Of a stretch of 64,000 nucleotides of DNA, positions 39,181 through 50,200 are shown piece after piece. How positions within the stretch are numbered: the first letter of the stretch is position 1; each line of letters opens with the position of its first letter. A model generated the notes under the pieces. That model was given only the letters and a program-made list of their open reading frames with translations, searched no databases and had not been told where the DNA came from. Source of the DNA: Ectobacillus ponti (GTDB lineage: Bacteria > Bacillota > Bacilli > Bacillales > Bacillaceae_G); assembly GCF_024294785.1 (NCBI RefSeq), contig NZ_JANCLT010000004.1, positions 131,843 through 195,842 on the forward strand. The letters are read 5' to 3'. A program made the translations under genes and the position numbers.

Positions 39181-40830
39181 TTACCAAAGTTTATATCCTT
39201 TTGATCCAGGCGGTGCATTTTGGATAATATCGATGAATGGAATGGTATATGCAAACAAAATCAGAGCAATTGTGATGCCAATCCAAAGCTTCCAGTTCTC
39301 AAACACCATTGGCGTGCGCTCGGCTGCTTCTGCCACTTCACCAATCGGGAATTCTGTTTCCCCCTTCGGAGCAAAGAATGCCAGATCCAGGAAGATGATG
39401 ATGGCAATGATGATGCCGATAAACAGGATGGTTCCGCCGACTGCCTGCGCAATTTGGTATGGAATCCACTCAGCCGCCTGGGCAGAGTTGCCGTAGGTAG
39501 AGAAGGAAGAACGGCGCGGCGCTCCCAGCAAGCCCTCGATATGCATGGCTGCTGACATGAAGAACATGCCCACTGCCCATATGCAGGTCTGGATAATCGC
39601 CAAGCGGTTCATTTCTTTTGTCAGCACACGGCCGGTCAGGTGCGGAATGAGCCAGTAGCCAACACCGAAGAATGTCAACAGTACAGTTGTCGCCACAGTC
39701 AAGTGGAAGTGGCCGGTTATCCAAATCGTGTTATGAACAACCTGGTCCAACTGGTTACTGGCGTTGACGATACCGCCCGCACCTGCCGGAATGAAGATCA
39801 GCATACCAACAAATGGCGCGAAGAAGCGGGCATCGCTCCAAGGAAGCACGCGCATCCAGCCAAACAAGCCTGTGGCCCCTTTCGAGCGTCCATACTGCTC
39901 GAAGGTGGCAAACATAGAGAATGCTGTCAACAGAGATGGAATGACAACCATGAATGTCAGCACAACCTGGATGAACTTCCAGTTCGGATCCACGCCCGGC
40001 TCTACCAGTTGATGGTGGAAGCCGACCGGAATGGAGAACAGCAGGAACAGTATAAAGGAAAGACGTGCCAACGCATCACTGAAAATTTTGCCGCCGATTA
40101 CCTTTGGAATGACCACATACCAAGCCATATATGCCGGCAGCAGCCAGAAGTACACGAGCGGGTGGCCGAAGTACCAGAAAAGGGTACGGCTGACCAGAAC
40201 GTCAATTTTATCGACCAGTCCCAAGCTCCAAGGAATGAACTGAACAAGAACGGTTGCTGCGACACCGAGTGTTGCCACGAGCCAAAGCAGCATTGTGACA
40301 ACTGCCATGAAGCTGAACAGGGGCCCGACTTGTCCGCGGTTTTGTTTTTTCCATGCGCGGTAGTGCGCGAACATGGCAAATCCGCTGATCCAGCTGCCGA
40401 CCACAACGAGCGCCAGACCGATATAGAAGCCGGGATGCGCCTTCAGAGGCGCGTAGAATGTGTATAGCACAGATGCTTGATTGAGCAAGATGAAGGTAGC
40501 TGTAATGGCGGTGCCTACTGTCATCAGCCAGAAGCCGATCCAGCCGGTTTTCCGTCTGCCTTCCGTAAATGTGCCTGCCGTTTTGCTCATGCCGGCAATT
40601 AAGAATCCTATAATGAAGAAAGTAGTAAGAACAAGTCCAAGCAATACACCGTGTGTTGTGAGAACCTGGTAATATCCGATTCCGGCCGGCAAGGTAAATT
40701 TGCCGGAGCGGACCAGAACCTGCAGGAGGCCGCATAAGCCGCCTAAAAACAGAGCAATGAAGGCTACATACAAGTGCGCCATTGCCAGTTTGCCATCGCG
40801 TTTATCCACTCTTTCTGACATTGTGCTCAT
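39181..40830 (-). CDS. ba3-type cytochrome c oxidase subunit I
   Basis: 549 residues with about 13 membrane helices. It is the catalytic subunit of a B-family haem-copper oxidase, which reduces oxygen and pumps protons. The low-spin haem ligand is in THGVLLG near residue 60. The Cu-B histidine region is GHPLVYFW near 218, and the haem pair is in GHFHLTV near 368. Gene order IIa-II-I and the short subunit II place it in the Thermus ba3 (cbaA) group rather than the caa3 type. It overlaps the subunit II stop by one base. Confidence 0.92.
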   Translation of the reverse strand: MSTMSERVDKRDGKLAMAHLYVAFIALFLGGLCGLLQVLVRSGKFTLPAGIGYYQVLTTHGVLLGLVLTTFFIIGFLIAGMSKTAGTFTEGRRKTGWIGFWLMTVGTAITATFILLNQASVLYTFYAPLKAHPGFYIGLALVVVGSWISGFAMFAHYRAWKKQNRGQVGPLFSFMAVVTMLLWLVATLGVAATVLVQFIPWSLGLVDKIDVLVSRTLFWYFGHPLVYFWLLPAYMAWYVVIPKVIGGKIFSDALARLSFILFLLFSIPVGFHHQLVEPGVDPNWKFIQVVLTFMVVIPSLLTAFSMFATFEQYGRSKGATGLFGWMRVLPWSDARFFAPFVGMLIFIPAGAGGIVNASNQLDQVVHNTIWITGHFHLTVATTVLLTFFGVGYWLIPHLTGRVLTKEMNRLAIIQTCIWAVGMFFMSAAMHIEGLLGAPRRSSFSTYGNSAQAAEWIPYQIAQAVGGTILFIGIIIAIIIFLDLAFFAPKGETEFPIGEVAEAAERTPMVFENWKLWIGITIALILFAYTIPFIDIIQNAPPGSKGYKLW

Positions 40831-41300
40831 CAGTCCGTCACCTCAACCTTCGCTGTCATCATGTGATGACCTGTGCCGCAGTATTCATTGCACAGAATTA
40901 AGTATTCGCCCTTTTTATCAAATACTTTTGTAGCTGTGCTGACATAGCCGGGCTCAACCATCATATTTACGTTTGTCCCTGCAATTTCAAAGCCGTGCAC
41001 GACATCCTTCGTCGTGACCACAAAGTCAACGGTTGCCCCTTTTGGCACCTTGATTGTATTTGGCGTAAACGCAAAGGCTTGCATGACGATTGCCACCTGG
41101 TAGTGGTTATCGCCAACCTGCTTCACGCCGGGCTGGTCAAATGGTGCAGTTTGGTCCACCTTTTCCGGATCAATGGTGGTCAAGCAGCTTGGCGGCTGCT
41201 GTCCTTTGTAGTAGGCGCCGACTCCAATGACGGAGAGGAATACAAGCAGTGATCCAATGCCAAAAATAAGCCAAATTTTTTCGTACTTATGCAAATGCAT
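40830..41300 (-). CDS. ba3-type cytochrome c oxidase subunit II (CuA)
   Basis: 156 residues. One N-terminal membrane helix (about 10-30) anchors an extracellular cupredoxin domain. All CuA ligands are visible: His102, Cys137, Glu139, Cys141, His145 and Met148 (CNEYCGTGHHMM). The domain takes electrons from cytochrome c. This short form without haem c is typical of ba3 oxidases. GGGGGAGCGAC precedes the ATG. Confidence 0.93.
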   Translation of the reverse strand: MHLHKYEKIWLIFGIGSLLVFLSVIGVGAYYKGQQPPSCLTTIDPEKVDQTAPFDQPGVKQVGDNHYQVAIVMQAFAFTPNTIKVPKGATVDFVVTTKDVVHGFEIAGTNVNMMVEPGYVSTATKVFDKKGEYLILCNEYCGTGHHMMTAKVEVTD

Positions 41301-41325
41301 ATGTCGCTCCCCCTTTGCAACAATT

Positions 41326-41469
41326 TTACAATCTTTCGATGAAGATTGCGTATACGCTCAGCCAGGTGAAAATTAGAAAGGCGCCGAGCAAGAAAACAGC
41401 CGTGAGTGTACCTTTCAGTGAAGATTGGCTTTCGACTTTTGTCCCCTTTGCCAATTCTGGTTTTGCCAT
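41326..41469 (-). CDS. ba3-type cytochrome c oxidase subunit IIa
   Basis: 47 residues, first gene of the oxidase operon. It starts MAKPELAKGTKVESQSSLKG and continues as one membrane helix (about 21-42, TLTAVFLLGAFLIFTWLSVY). This is the size and layout of the small helical subunit IIa of ba3 oxidases, which fills the place of a missing helix of subunit [13 protein letters not shown] precedes the ATG. It ends 25 bases before subunit II. Confidence 0.82.
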   Translation of the reverse strand: MAKPELAKGTKVESQSSLKGTLTAVFLLGAFLIFTWLSVYAIFIERL

Positions 41470-41750
41470 GTTTCTCCCCCCTGTTTTGGCGAAAATATAT
41501 ATCACATCTTCATCATACAGGACATTTTGGTAATTTCTACATGGATGGAGGCGGTTTCAAAAAGTGTTCATTGTTACAATAATAACTATAGATATAGTGC
41601 AAACCTTATGTATCAATGGTCTGGGGAGGTTTCCCCTATTGCAACTGTGAATTTTTTGTGAAACGGCTGCAGGGGCAGAAAAAAGCATATTGACATAGGA
41701 TACGAACAATATCTATTGCGGATGATAAAAATATACGGTTTTCGCTAATT
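41470..41750. other. Intergenic stretch between the oxidase operon and the xpt leader
   Basis: No gene is seen. The region is AT-rich and must hold the oxidase promoter on the minus strand, but no good -35/-10 pair stands out. A TTGACA near 41692 on the plus strand has only a poor -10 (TATTGC). Short palindromic pieces such as ATTGTTACAAT are too weak to call as operators. Confidence 0.4.
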
Positions 41751-41756
41751 TGTTTC

Positions 41757-41785
41757 TTCCCAAGCGACAAGAACTTGTGTATAAT
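41757..41785 (+). promoter_or_regulatory. Promoter of the xpt-pbuX operon
   Basis: Weak TTCCCA at 41757-41762, 17-base spacer, perfect TATAAT at 41780-41785. Transcription would start near 41792, just upstream of the riboswitch. Confidence 0.45.
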
Positions 41786-41810
41786 TGCTTTATAGCTTAC
41801 ATACATAACA

Positions 41811-43911
<2,101 letters not shown>

Positions 43912-43913
43912 GC

Positions 43914-43949
43914 AGAAAGCCTCTCCGGATTCAGCCGGGGAGGCTTTCT
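43914..43949. terminator. Bidirectional terminator between pbuX and the DUF418 gene
   Basis: 15-bp stem AGAAAGCCTCTCCGG / CCGGGGAGGCTTTCT (two G-T pairs) around a six-base loop. It overlaps the stop codon region of the convergent minus-strand gene. Confidence 0.82.
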
Positions 43950-45085
43950 TGCTTGCGGATGGGAAAGGTGCGTCCATATGTGCCGATCCGCCATAGATAC
44001 TCCAGCGGTCCGTACTGAAACCGGGACAGCCATTGCCTGCTCCACCAGATTTGCAGCAGATAAAACAATGGACAGTAGACCAGGCTCGCGGCGAGAGAAA
44101 GCGGCCCATCCAGCTTCAGATACAGGCTGAACAGCAAAAGGGTGCCGATGGTTTGAGCAATATAATTTGTAAGTGCCATCCGCCCAGCCCAGGCAAGCGG
44201 CTGCAGCCGTCGCAGCCAGCGTTCCCGCCCCGTCAAGCGCAGCAATGTGACTGTATAAAAAATGAATAAAAACTTGCCGCTCAGGAGCACCCAGGGAAAA
44301 ATAGCCGTGGCATTGTAGGATTCGGTGCTGAAATAATAACGCAGCATGTAATACCAACAAGGCAAGGCCAGCACAAGAGAAACTGATTGTACAATGCATA
44401 ATGTACGATCGAACTCCCGGGTGCGCTGGAATAATTTGATTTTCCCGGCATACAGTCCCAGAAGAAACAACCCAACTGTCTCGGGAAGGAGAATGATGTT
44501 ATTGCTCATGTTCCCATGGAGAAAGTAGCTCCAGCGGTACTGAATCTGTCCGCCCCATGCTGCCAGCGGATTTTTAATTTCATTTACTGTATGGGAAAGA
44601 GGGACTGTACCATATACCGCAAATATAAACAAAACGAACAAAGTCAGCAAAACCGAGCCTGTAACAAGAAGCGCCTCCGGTTTGCAGCGGTAAAACAACA
44701 AGAGAAGCAGGCCGGCCATCGCATAGCTGTGCAGAATGTCCCCGCCCCAGAGCAGCACATAGTGCAGCGCGCCGAAGAGGAACAGGAGCAGCAGGCGGCG
44801 CAGGAACAATGTTCGTGCTGAAGCGCCCTTTGCTTCCGCGCGGCTCATGAAGATGTAAAAGCCAAGACCAAATAAAAAAGAAAACATGGTGTAGAACTTC
44901 GTTTGCACAAGCATGTCATACAGCAGCCGGACCACTGCATCCGTTCCGCTGTATACGGTTTGCCCATTTAAGGACTCCAAGCCGGACAGTGTCGGCCAAT
45001 TGACCAGAAAGATGCCAAATACGGCAAAGCCGCGGATGATATCAAGCGCCTGCACCCGCTCTTGGACAGGCTCCGCTATTTTCAA
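43931..45085 (-). CDS. DUF418 family membrane protein
   Basis: 384 residues from a TTG start at 45085 with GGAGGCGA upstream. An in-frame ATG at 45208 lies in the promoter region of the neighbours. It begins LKIAEPVQERVQALDIIRGF, the standard opening of DUF418/YeiB proteins, with about ten membrane helices. The DUF418 domain proper lies in the C-terminal third and ends with the typical GPLEYLWRIGTYG. Function not established; transport has been proposed for the family. Confidence 0.82.
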   Translation of the reverse strand: MKIAEPVQERVQALDIIRGFAVFGIFLVNWPTLSGLESLNGQTVYSGTDAVVRLLYDMLVQTKFYTMFSFLFGLGFYIFMSRAEAKGASARTLFLRRLLLLFLFGALHYVLLWGGDILHSYAMAGLLLLLFYRCKPEALLVTGSVLLTLFVLFIFAVYGTVPLSHTVNEIKNPLAAWGGQIQYRWSYFLHGNMSNNIILLPETVGLFLLGLYAGKIKLFQRTREFDRTLCIVQSVSLVLALPCWYYMLRYYFSTESYNATAIFPWVLLSGKFLFIFYTVTLLRLTGRERWLRRLQPLAWAGRMALTNYIAQTIGTLLLFSLYLKLDGPLSLAASLVYCPLFYLLQIWWSRQWLSRFQYGPLEYLWRIGTYGRTFPIRKQESLPG

Positions 45086-45341
45086 TGCAAATCGCCTCCA
45101 ATCCTCCCCATTATACAAGAGGCATGGAAAAACAATCCATATGAAAGATTTCCATAATTTTTTGCTGTTTTCTGCAGACAAGTGCGCTATAATAAACATG
45201 CACAACAAAAGCTTAAACCACTCCTTTAAAACAGGCAGTCAAGCTGGAAGCTCCTTAGGCAGGGAGCTTTTTTTATTTGTCTGCATATTTTCCTGCCGGC
45301 AAGAGGAAAGTATAGGTAAATAATGAGATGGAGTGGGAAGT

Positions 45342-46439
45342 ATGCCTAAGGTTGTATCGGTCGGAATTTGTCCGCCTCCCCATGTGCTAAATCAGGATAC
45401 TGTAGTGGAATTTGCAAAAGAGCTGTTCAGTGATGCTTACCGTGACATAAACCGGCTGCTGCAGGTGTTTGAGAACGGCCAGGTTGAGAAGCGGCATTTT
45501 GTGAACGATATGGCTTGGTTCCGGCAAGACCATAGTTTTGAGGAACGGAATGATACATATATAGAGCAGGCAAAGCAGCTTGGCGCGAAGGCAATTGAGA
45601 CTTGTCTGATGAATCAAGCTTTTTTGCGGAGGCCCGTCGAAGCGGGAGAGATTGATGCTTTCTTTTTTATTTCTTCAACGGGCATTGCGACGCCCAGCGT
45701 GGACGCAAGAATTATGAACATGCTGCCGTTTTCGCCGCATGCAAAGCGCATTCCGATTTGGGGATTGGGCTGTGCCGGCGGAGCAGCGGGGCTGTCGCGC
45801 GCATTTGAATATTGCCGTGCTTTTCCGGCTGCAAAGGTGCTGGTGCTGGCCGTTGAACTGTGCAGTTTGACCTTCCAGCGCAATGACCTGTCAAAGAGCA
45901 ATCTGATTGGCACATCGCTGTTTGCGGACGGAGTCGCTGCAGTGCTTGTGGCCGGGGATGAAGCAGATGTTGCCGCTTTATCTGCGCTGCCGGTTTTGCC
46001 CGCATATATGGATTCCCAATCGACACTGATGCCGGACTCTGAGGGGGTGATGGGCTGGGATGTGAAAAGTAACGGGTTGTACGTCGTTTTCTCAAAGGAT
46101 ATCCCGGCCATCATCCGCGGCTGGCTGCGTCCCAATGTCGAAAGCTTTCTTGAGCGTCACGGCCTGGCAATGACGGATGTGCCGCATTTCATCGCCCATC
46201 CCGGCGGGAAGAAGGTGCTGGAGGCCTATCAGGCGGCGCTTGGTGTCCGGCCGGAGCAAACCGGAATTTCATTTGATGTGCTGCGTGAATATGGCAACAT
46301 GTCCTCGGCAACAGTGCTGTATGTGCTGGAGCGCTATATGCAGCAGGTAAAGCAGGCCGGTGAAGCCGGCATCGTGGCTGCCCTGGGACCGGGCTTCAGT
46401 TCAGAGCTTATTCTGGTGCGATGGGAGGAAGTAAGGTGA
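45342..46439 (+). CDS. bpsA: Type III polyketide synthase (alkylpyrone synthase) BpsA
   Basis: 365 residues from the ATG at 45342, with TGGAGTGGGA upstream. A chalcone-synthase-like enzyme that extends fatty acyl starters to alkylpyrones. The catalytic triad is Cys144 (GLGCAGGAAG), His286 (FIAHPGG) and Asn319 (EYGNMSS). The GTGA overlap with the next gene couples it to the methyltransferase. The B. subtilis counterpart is bpsA/bcsA, also near pbuX. Confidence 0.93.
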   Translation: MPKVVSVGICPPPHVLNQDTVVEFAKELFSDAYRDINRLLQVFENGQVEKRHFVNDMAWFRQDHSFEERNDTYIEQAKQLGAKAIETCLMNQAFLRRPVEAGEIDAFFFISSTGIATPSVDARIMNMLPFSPHAKRIPIWGLGCAGGAAGLSRAFEYCRAFPAAKVLVLAVELCSLTFQRNDLSKSNLIGTSLFADGVAAVLVAGDEADVAALSALPVLPAYMDSQSTLMPDSEGVMGWDVKSNGLYVVFSKDIPAIIRGWLRPNVESFLERHGLAMTDVPHFIAHPGGKKVLEAYQAALGVRPEQTGISFDVLREYGNMSSATVLYVLERYMQQVKQAGEAGIVAALGPGFSSELILVRWEEVR

Positions 46440-46990
46440 GCTTTTTTCCGTTTTTTCTGTTTGTGCTGCTGCAGCGTCTGCTGGAGCTGTTCATTGCCAA
46501 GCGCAATGAACGGGTGATGAGGCAGCGGGGGGCGTTTGAATTTGGACAAGGGCATTACAAGTACATGGTCATGCTGCATGTTTCTTTTTTGCTGGCGGTG
46601 CTGCTGGAGGTCACGTTGTTTGGGCGCAGTGAATCGCCGCTTTGGCCGGTGCTGCTTGCTGGTTTTGTCGCCGTGCAGTTGCTGCGGGCCTGGGCGATTT
46701 TATCGCTCGGGGCTTTTTGGAATACGAAGATCATTGTACTGCCGGGTGCCGAAGTGGTGGCGAAGGGGCCATACAAATATATCCGGCATCCCAACTATAT
46801 GGTGGTGATTGTGGAGTTTCTGTTGATTCCGCTTCTGTTTCAGGCCTATTTTACCGCTGTCCTCTTCAGTATATTGAATGTGCTGCTGCTGCGTGTCCGC
46901 ATCCGGGCGGAAGAGAAGGCGCTCATGGAGGCGACGGCTTATGAGAAAACGTTTGCAAATCGTTCAAGATTTACGCCAAAAAGATATTGA
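46436..46990 (+). CDS. bpsB: Alkylpyrone O-methyltransferase BpsB
   Basis: 184 residues from the GTG at 46436 (GGAGGAAGTAAG upstream), overlapping bpsA by four bases. It is an integral membrane protein of the isoprenylcysteine methyltransferase family, with about four helices and the SAM-site motif YKYIRHPNYM near residue 116. It methylates the products of BpsA. Also known as ypbQ. Confidence 0.88.
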   Translation: MSFFPFFLFVLLQRLLELFIAKRNERVMRQRGAFEFGQGHYKYMVMLHVSFLLAVLLEVTLFGRSESPLWPVLLAGFVAVQLLRAWAILSLGAFWNTKIIVLPGAEVVAKGPYKYIRHPNYMVVIVEFLLIPLLFQAYFTAVLFSILNVLLLRVRIRAEEKALMEATAYEKTFANRSRFTPKRY

Positions 46991-47015
46991 TACTCATTCT
47001 CGCTCCTGCTACAAT
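46987..47015 (+). promoter_or_regulatory. Promoter of the Fur-box peptide gene
   Basis: TTGATA at 46987-46992, 17-base spacer, TACAAT at 47010-47015. The -35 overlaps the bpsB stop codon. The predicted start site (near 47021) is next to the Fur box. Confidence 0.55.
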
Positions 47016-47026
47016 AAGCTCTATAA

Positions 47027-47041
47027 TGATAACCATTATCA
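47027..47041 (+). promoter_or_regulatory. Fur box
   Basis: TGATAACCATTATCA matches the 7-1-7 consensus TGATAAT-n-ATTATCA at all but one position. It lies just downstream of the -10, where bound Fur would block transcription. The gene behind it should be induced by iron shortage. Confidence 0.65.
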
Positions 47042-47061
47042 AAGACGGGTGTGGTGAAAGC

Positions 47062-47151
47062 ATGGTATACGCATTTTTAGCTGGGACAATTGCAATTTAT
47101 ACAGTAGTGGCCAAGGTTGTGCTGCAGCAGGTGGCAGGGCCAGCAAAATGA
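47062..47151 (+). CDS. 29-residue membrane peptide under Fur control
   Basis: ATG at 47062 preceded by GGTGTGGTGAAAG, TGA at 47149-47151. The peptide opens MVYAFLAGTIAIYTVVAKVV and is a single hydrophobic helix with a short polar end. It has its own promoter, Fur box and terminator, so it is a complete transcription unit. By size, Fur control and position between ypbQ and ypbR (dynA) it may correspond to the B. subtilis iron-sparing peptide FbpC, but I cannot confirm sequence similarity. Confidence 0.55.
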   Translation: MVYAFLAGTIAIYTVVAKVVLQQVAGPAK

Positions 47152-47163
47152 GAATATATGTAT

Positions 47164-47199
47164 AAATCCTCTTTCATGAAAAATGAGAGAGGATTTTTT
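47164..47199 (+). terminator. Terminator of the Fur-box peptide gene
   Basis: AAATCCTCTTTCAT / ATGAGAGAGGATTT stem with one G-T pair, six-base loop, then TTTT. It separates the peptide gene from dynA. Confidence 0.8.
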
Positions 47200-47277
47200 C
47201 GTTTTTACTGTGAACGCCTTGAAAATTCAGATAAAATATACATAGATACGCATCAAGACAAAAAGGGGACACAAGGG

Positions 47278-50200
47278 ATGAAATATGTTCTAGAACGCAG
47301 TCAGCTGCAGCCGCTTCTCGGGCTGTACGAGACATGGAAGCTTGAAGGCGATGCCGTATACAGCACGAAGCTTCTTGAGGTGGCGCGCAAGCAGGCAAAG
47401 GGAGAGTTCCTGCTCGCCTTTTGTGGCCATTTTTCCGCCGGGAAGTCCACAATGATGAATCACTTGTACGGAAGCGATCTGCTGCCGACAAGCCCGATTC
47501 CAACGAGCGCCAATGTGGTGAAAATTCAGCGGGGCGCCGACAGGGTGGTGCTGACGCTGCAGTCCGGCGTGCAATATGAGTATGCCGGTGCATATTCGGA
47601 TCAGGAGTTGAAGCAGCTTTGCAAGAATGGCGATGAGGTCGTGGGGGTGCATATCTACCGCAGCGATGCCAATTTGCCGGACGGGGTAATCCTCATTGAT
47701 ACACCGGGAATCGACTCCACAGATGAGGCGCATAAGCTGGCCACGGAGTCCGCTCTGCATTTGGCTGATGTAATTTTTTATATGATGGACTACAACCATG
47801 TCCAGTCCGAAGTGAACCTGCAGTTCGTCAAAGAGCTGAAGGAACGGCAGAAGCGGGTATACCTGGTCATTAATCAAATTGATAAGCATAAGGAAAATGA
47901 ATTGACCTTCGCGGCCTATCAGGAGAGTGTTTCCGGCTCCTTTGCAAATTGGAATGTCGTGCCCGATGGCATTTTCTATACTTCTCTGCGCAGCAAGCAG
48001 CATCCGCACAATGAGCTCGGCAAGCTGGAGGAGCTGCTGCATGCCATTGTGGAGAATCGTGCTTCTCTTATGAAGGAGAGCCTGGAAAAGGAAACAGATT
48101 ATTTGCTGCAGGAGCATCTGGATTGGCGGCAGCGGTCGCTGGAGCAGGAGACTGAAGCGGCTGCACAGCTTGTAAGCCGGGCCCCGGACCAGGAAGCAGT
48201 GCAGGCGAAGCTTGCCGGACTGTATGAGGCGCGAAACACCCTCCATGAGCGCGGAAAGCAAGTGAAGCTGGAGTACGGCAAAGGGGTGGAGCATATCCTG
48301 GAGAATGCCTATCTCATGCCCGCCCAGCTGCGGGAATTGGCGCAGCTGTATCTGGAAACAGAGCTGACAAACTTCAGGTTCGGGCTTTTCTTTGCCAAAG
48401 CCAAGACGGAAAAAGAAAAGGAAAGCCGGCTGCAGGCCTTCTATTCCCAGCTGCGGCAGACAGTGGAGTCCCAGCTTGATTTTCACATAAAAGAGTACAT
48501 TCTTTCCTTCTTGAAGCAGGAAAAGGTGTATACAGAAGAGCTGGGCCGGCTGGTGTACGATTTGTCCGTGGAATTTGAACCCGCGCTGCTGCGCCAAGTC
48601 GTGAAGCCCGGTGCCGGATTCACGGGCGACTATGTATTGAATTACACAAACGATCTGGCCCAGGAGTTGAAGCGCAAGCACCGGAATGCGTCCGTAGCCT
48701 TTCTGGAGGCGCATTGGCCGCTGCTGCAGGGAGTATGGGAGCGCGAGCTGGCAGACGTGGCTGCACAGCTGGAAGAGTACGAGCGGTATGCATCAGCCTG
48801 GCATGCGATTACGCAGGGGAGACAGGAATATGAGGCGTATACTGCTTATGTGAAACATATTCGCAGCGGGGAGGAGGAAGTGGCGGTTCCGCAGGCGGAA
48901 GAGCTGCTGCAGGGCGAGGACATTCAGTTGCATGCCCGCCCTGTCCTTCTGTCGGAGCAGACGGAAGAGATCACTGTTGACGAGCAGCCGCAAAGCGTGC
49001 AGGATTCCTCTGCCGAAGAACGGGTGGCGGCCATTACGGGACATGTGCGGAAAGCAGAGGAAATCATCCGTTCCATTCCGGCTCTGCAGCATCTCTATGA
49101 AGAGATCGCCGAGAAGCGGGAACGTCTGGAGACGCGCCAATTTACTGTTGCGCTGTTTGGCGCCTTCAGTGCCGGCAAATCTTCCTTTGCCAACGCTTTG
49201 CTTGGGGAAAAGGTGCTGCCGGTCTCTCCAAATCCGACAACCGCAACCATCAACAAGATTATGCCGGTGACGACTGAGCGCCCGCACGGCACAGTGCTGA
49301 TTCAGTTAAAGTCAGCGGATGCTTTGTTGAAGGACCTGCAGCAGGTGTATCGCCTGTTTGAAAAGGACGCAGCTTCGCTGGAAGAGGCGCTGCAGCGGGT
49401 CGGGGAGCTGTTAGACCATCCATCCCCAAGCGGCCGGCAGAAAACGACCTTCAGCTTCCTGCGCGCCGTGCAAAGGGGCTACAGCTTCTTTGCCCCTAAG
49501 CTTGGACAGCTGCTGACCACAGATTTGGAAGAGTTTGCGGCATATGTGGCCGAGGAAGAGAAGTCCTGCTTTGTCGAATACATGGAGCTGTACTATGACT
49601 GCGAGTTCACGCGCAAGGGCATTACACTGGTGGATACACCGGGAGCGGATTCTGTCAATGCGCGGCACACAGATGTGGCCTTCCAGTATATTAAAAATGC
49701 TGATGCAATTTTGTTCGTTACGTATTATAATCATGTCTTTTCAAGAGCGGACCGTGAGTTTCTGATTCAGCTCGGCCGGGTGAAGGATACTTTTGCAATG
49801 GATAAGATGTTCTTTATCATCAATGCGGCTGATCTGGCTGCCTCCATGGAAGAGCTGCAGACCGTAAAAACGTACATTGCGGGCCAGTTGCTGCAATATG
49901 GCATCCGCCATCCGCGTATGTTCCCGCTTTCTAGCCTGTTTGCCCTGCAGGAGCGCAAAGGGGAAACGGCGGCGCCGGGGCAATACGGTATTTTGGCGGA
50001 ATCAGGCATGCATGCCTTTATGGAAGCCTTCACCGCCTTCACCATGAAGGATTTGCTGCGGGTTTCCATCGTATCGCTGCAGCATGTGCTGCAGGGGACG
50101 CAGCAGCTTTTAAGCACGATGCTGCAAAATGCCGAGGCTGGCAATGAGGAGAAGGAAGCAAGCAAGAAGAGATATACGCGCGAGCGCGAACAGGTATTGC

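Noticed and set aside
39640-40467. 275-codon plus-strand frame opposite oxidase subunit I
   Set aside because: Shadow of a highly conserved membrane protein; Gln/Asn/His-rich composition without family features.
41640-41700. Rex or FNR operator near TGTGAATTTTTTGTGAAA upstream of the xpt leader
   Set aside because: The half sites are direct, not inverted, so they do not form the palindrome either regulator needs.
45086-45208. ATG-initiated longer form of the DUF418 protein
   Set aside because: The extension shows no family similarity and runs over the divergent promoter region; the TTG at 45085 has GGAGGCGA and the family opening.
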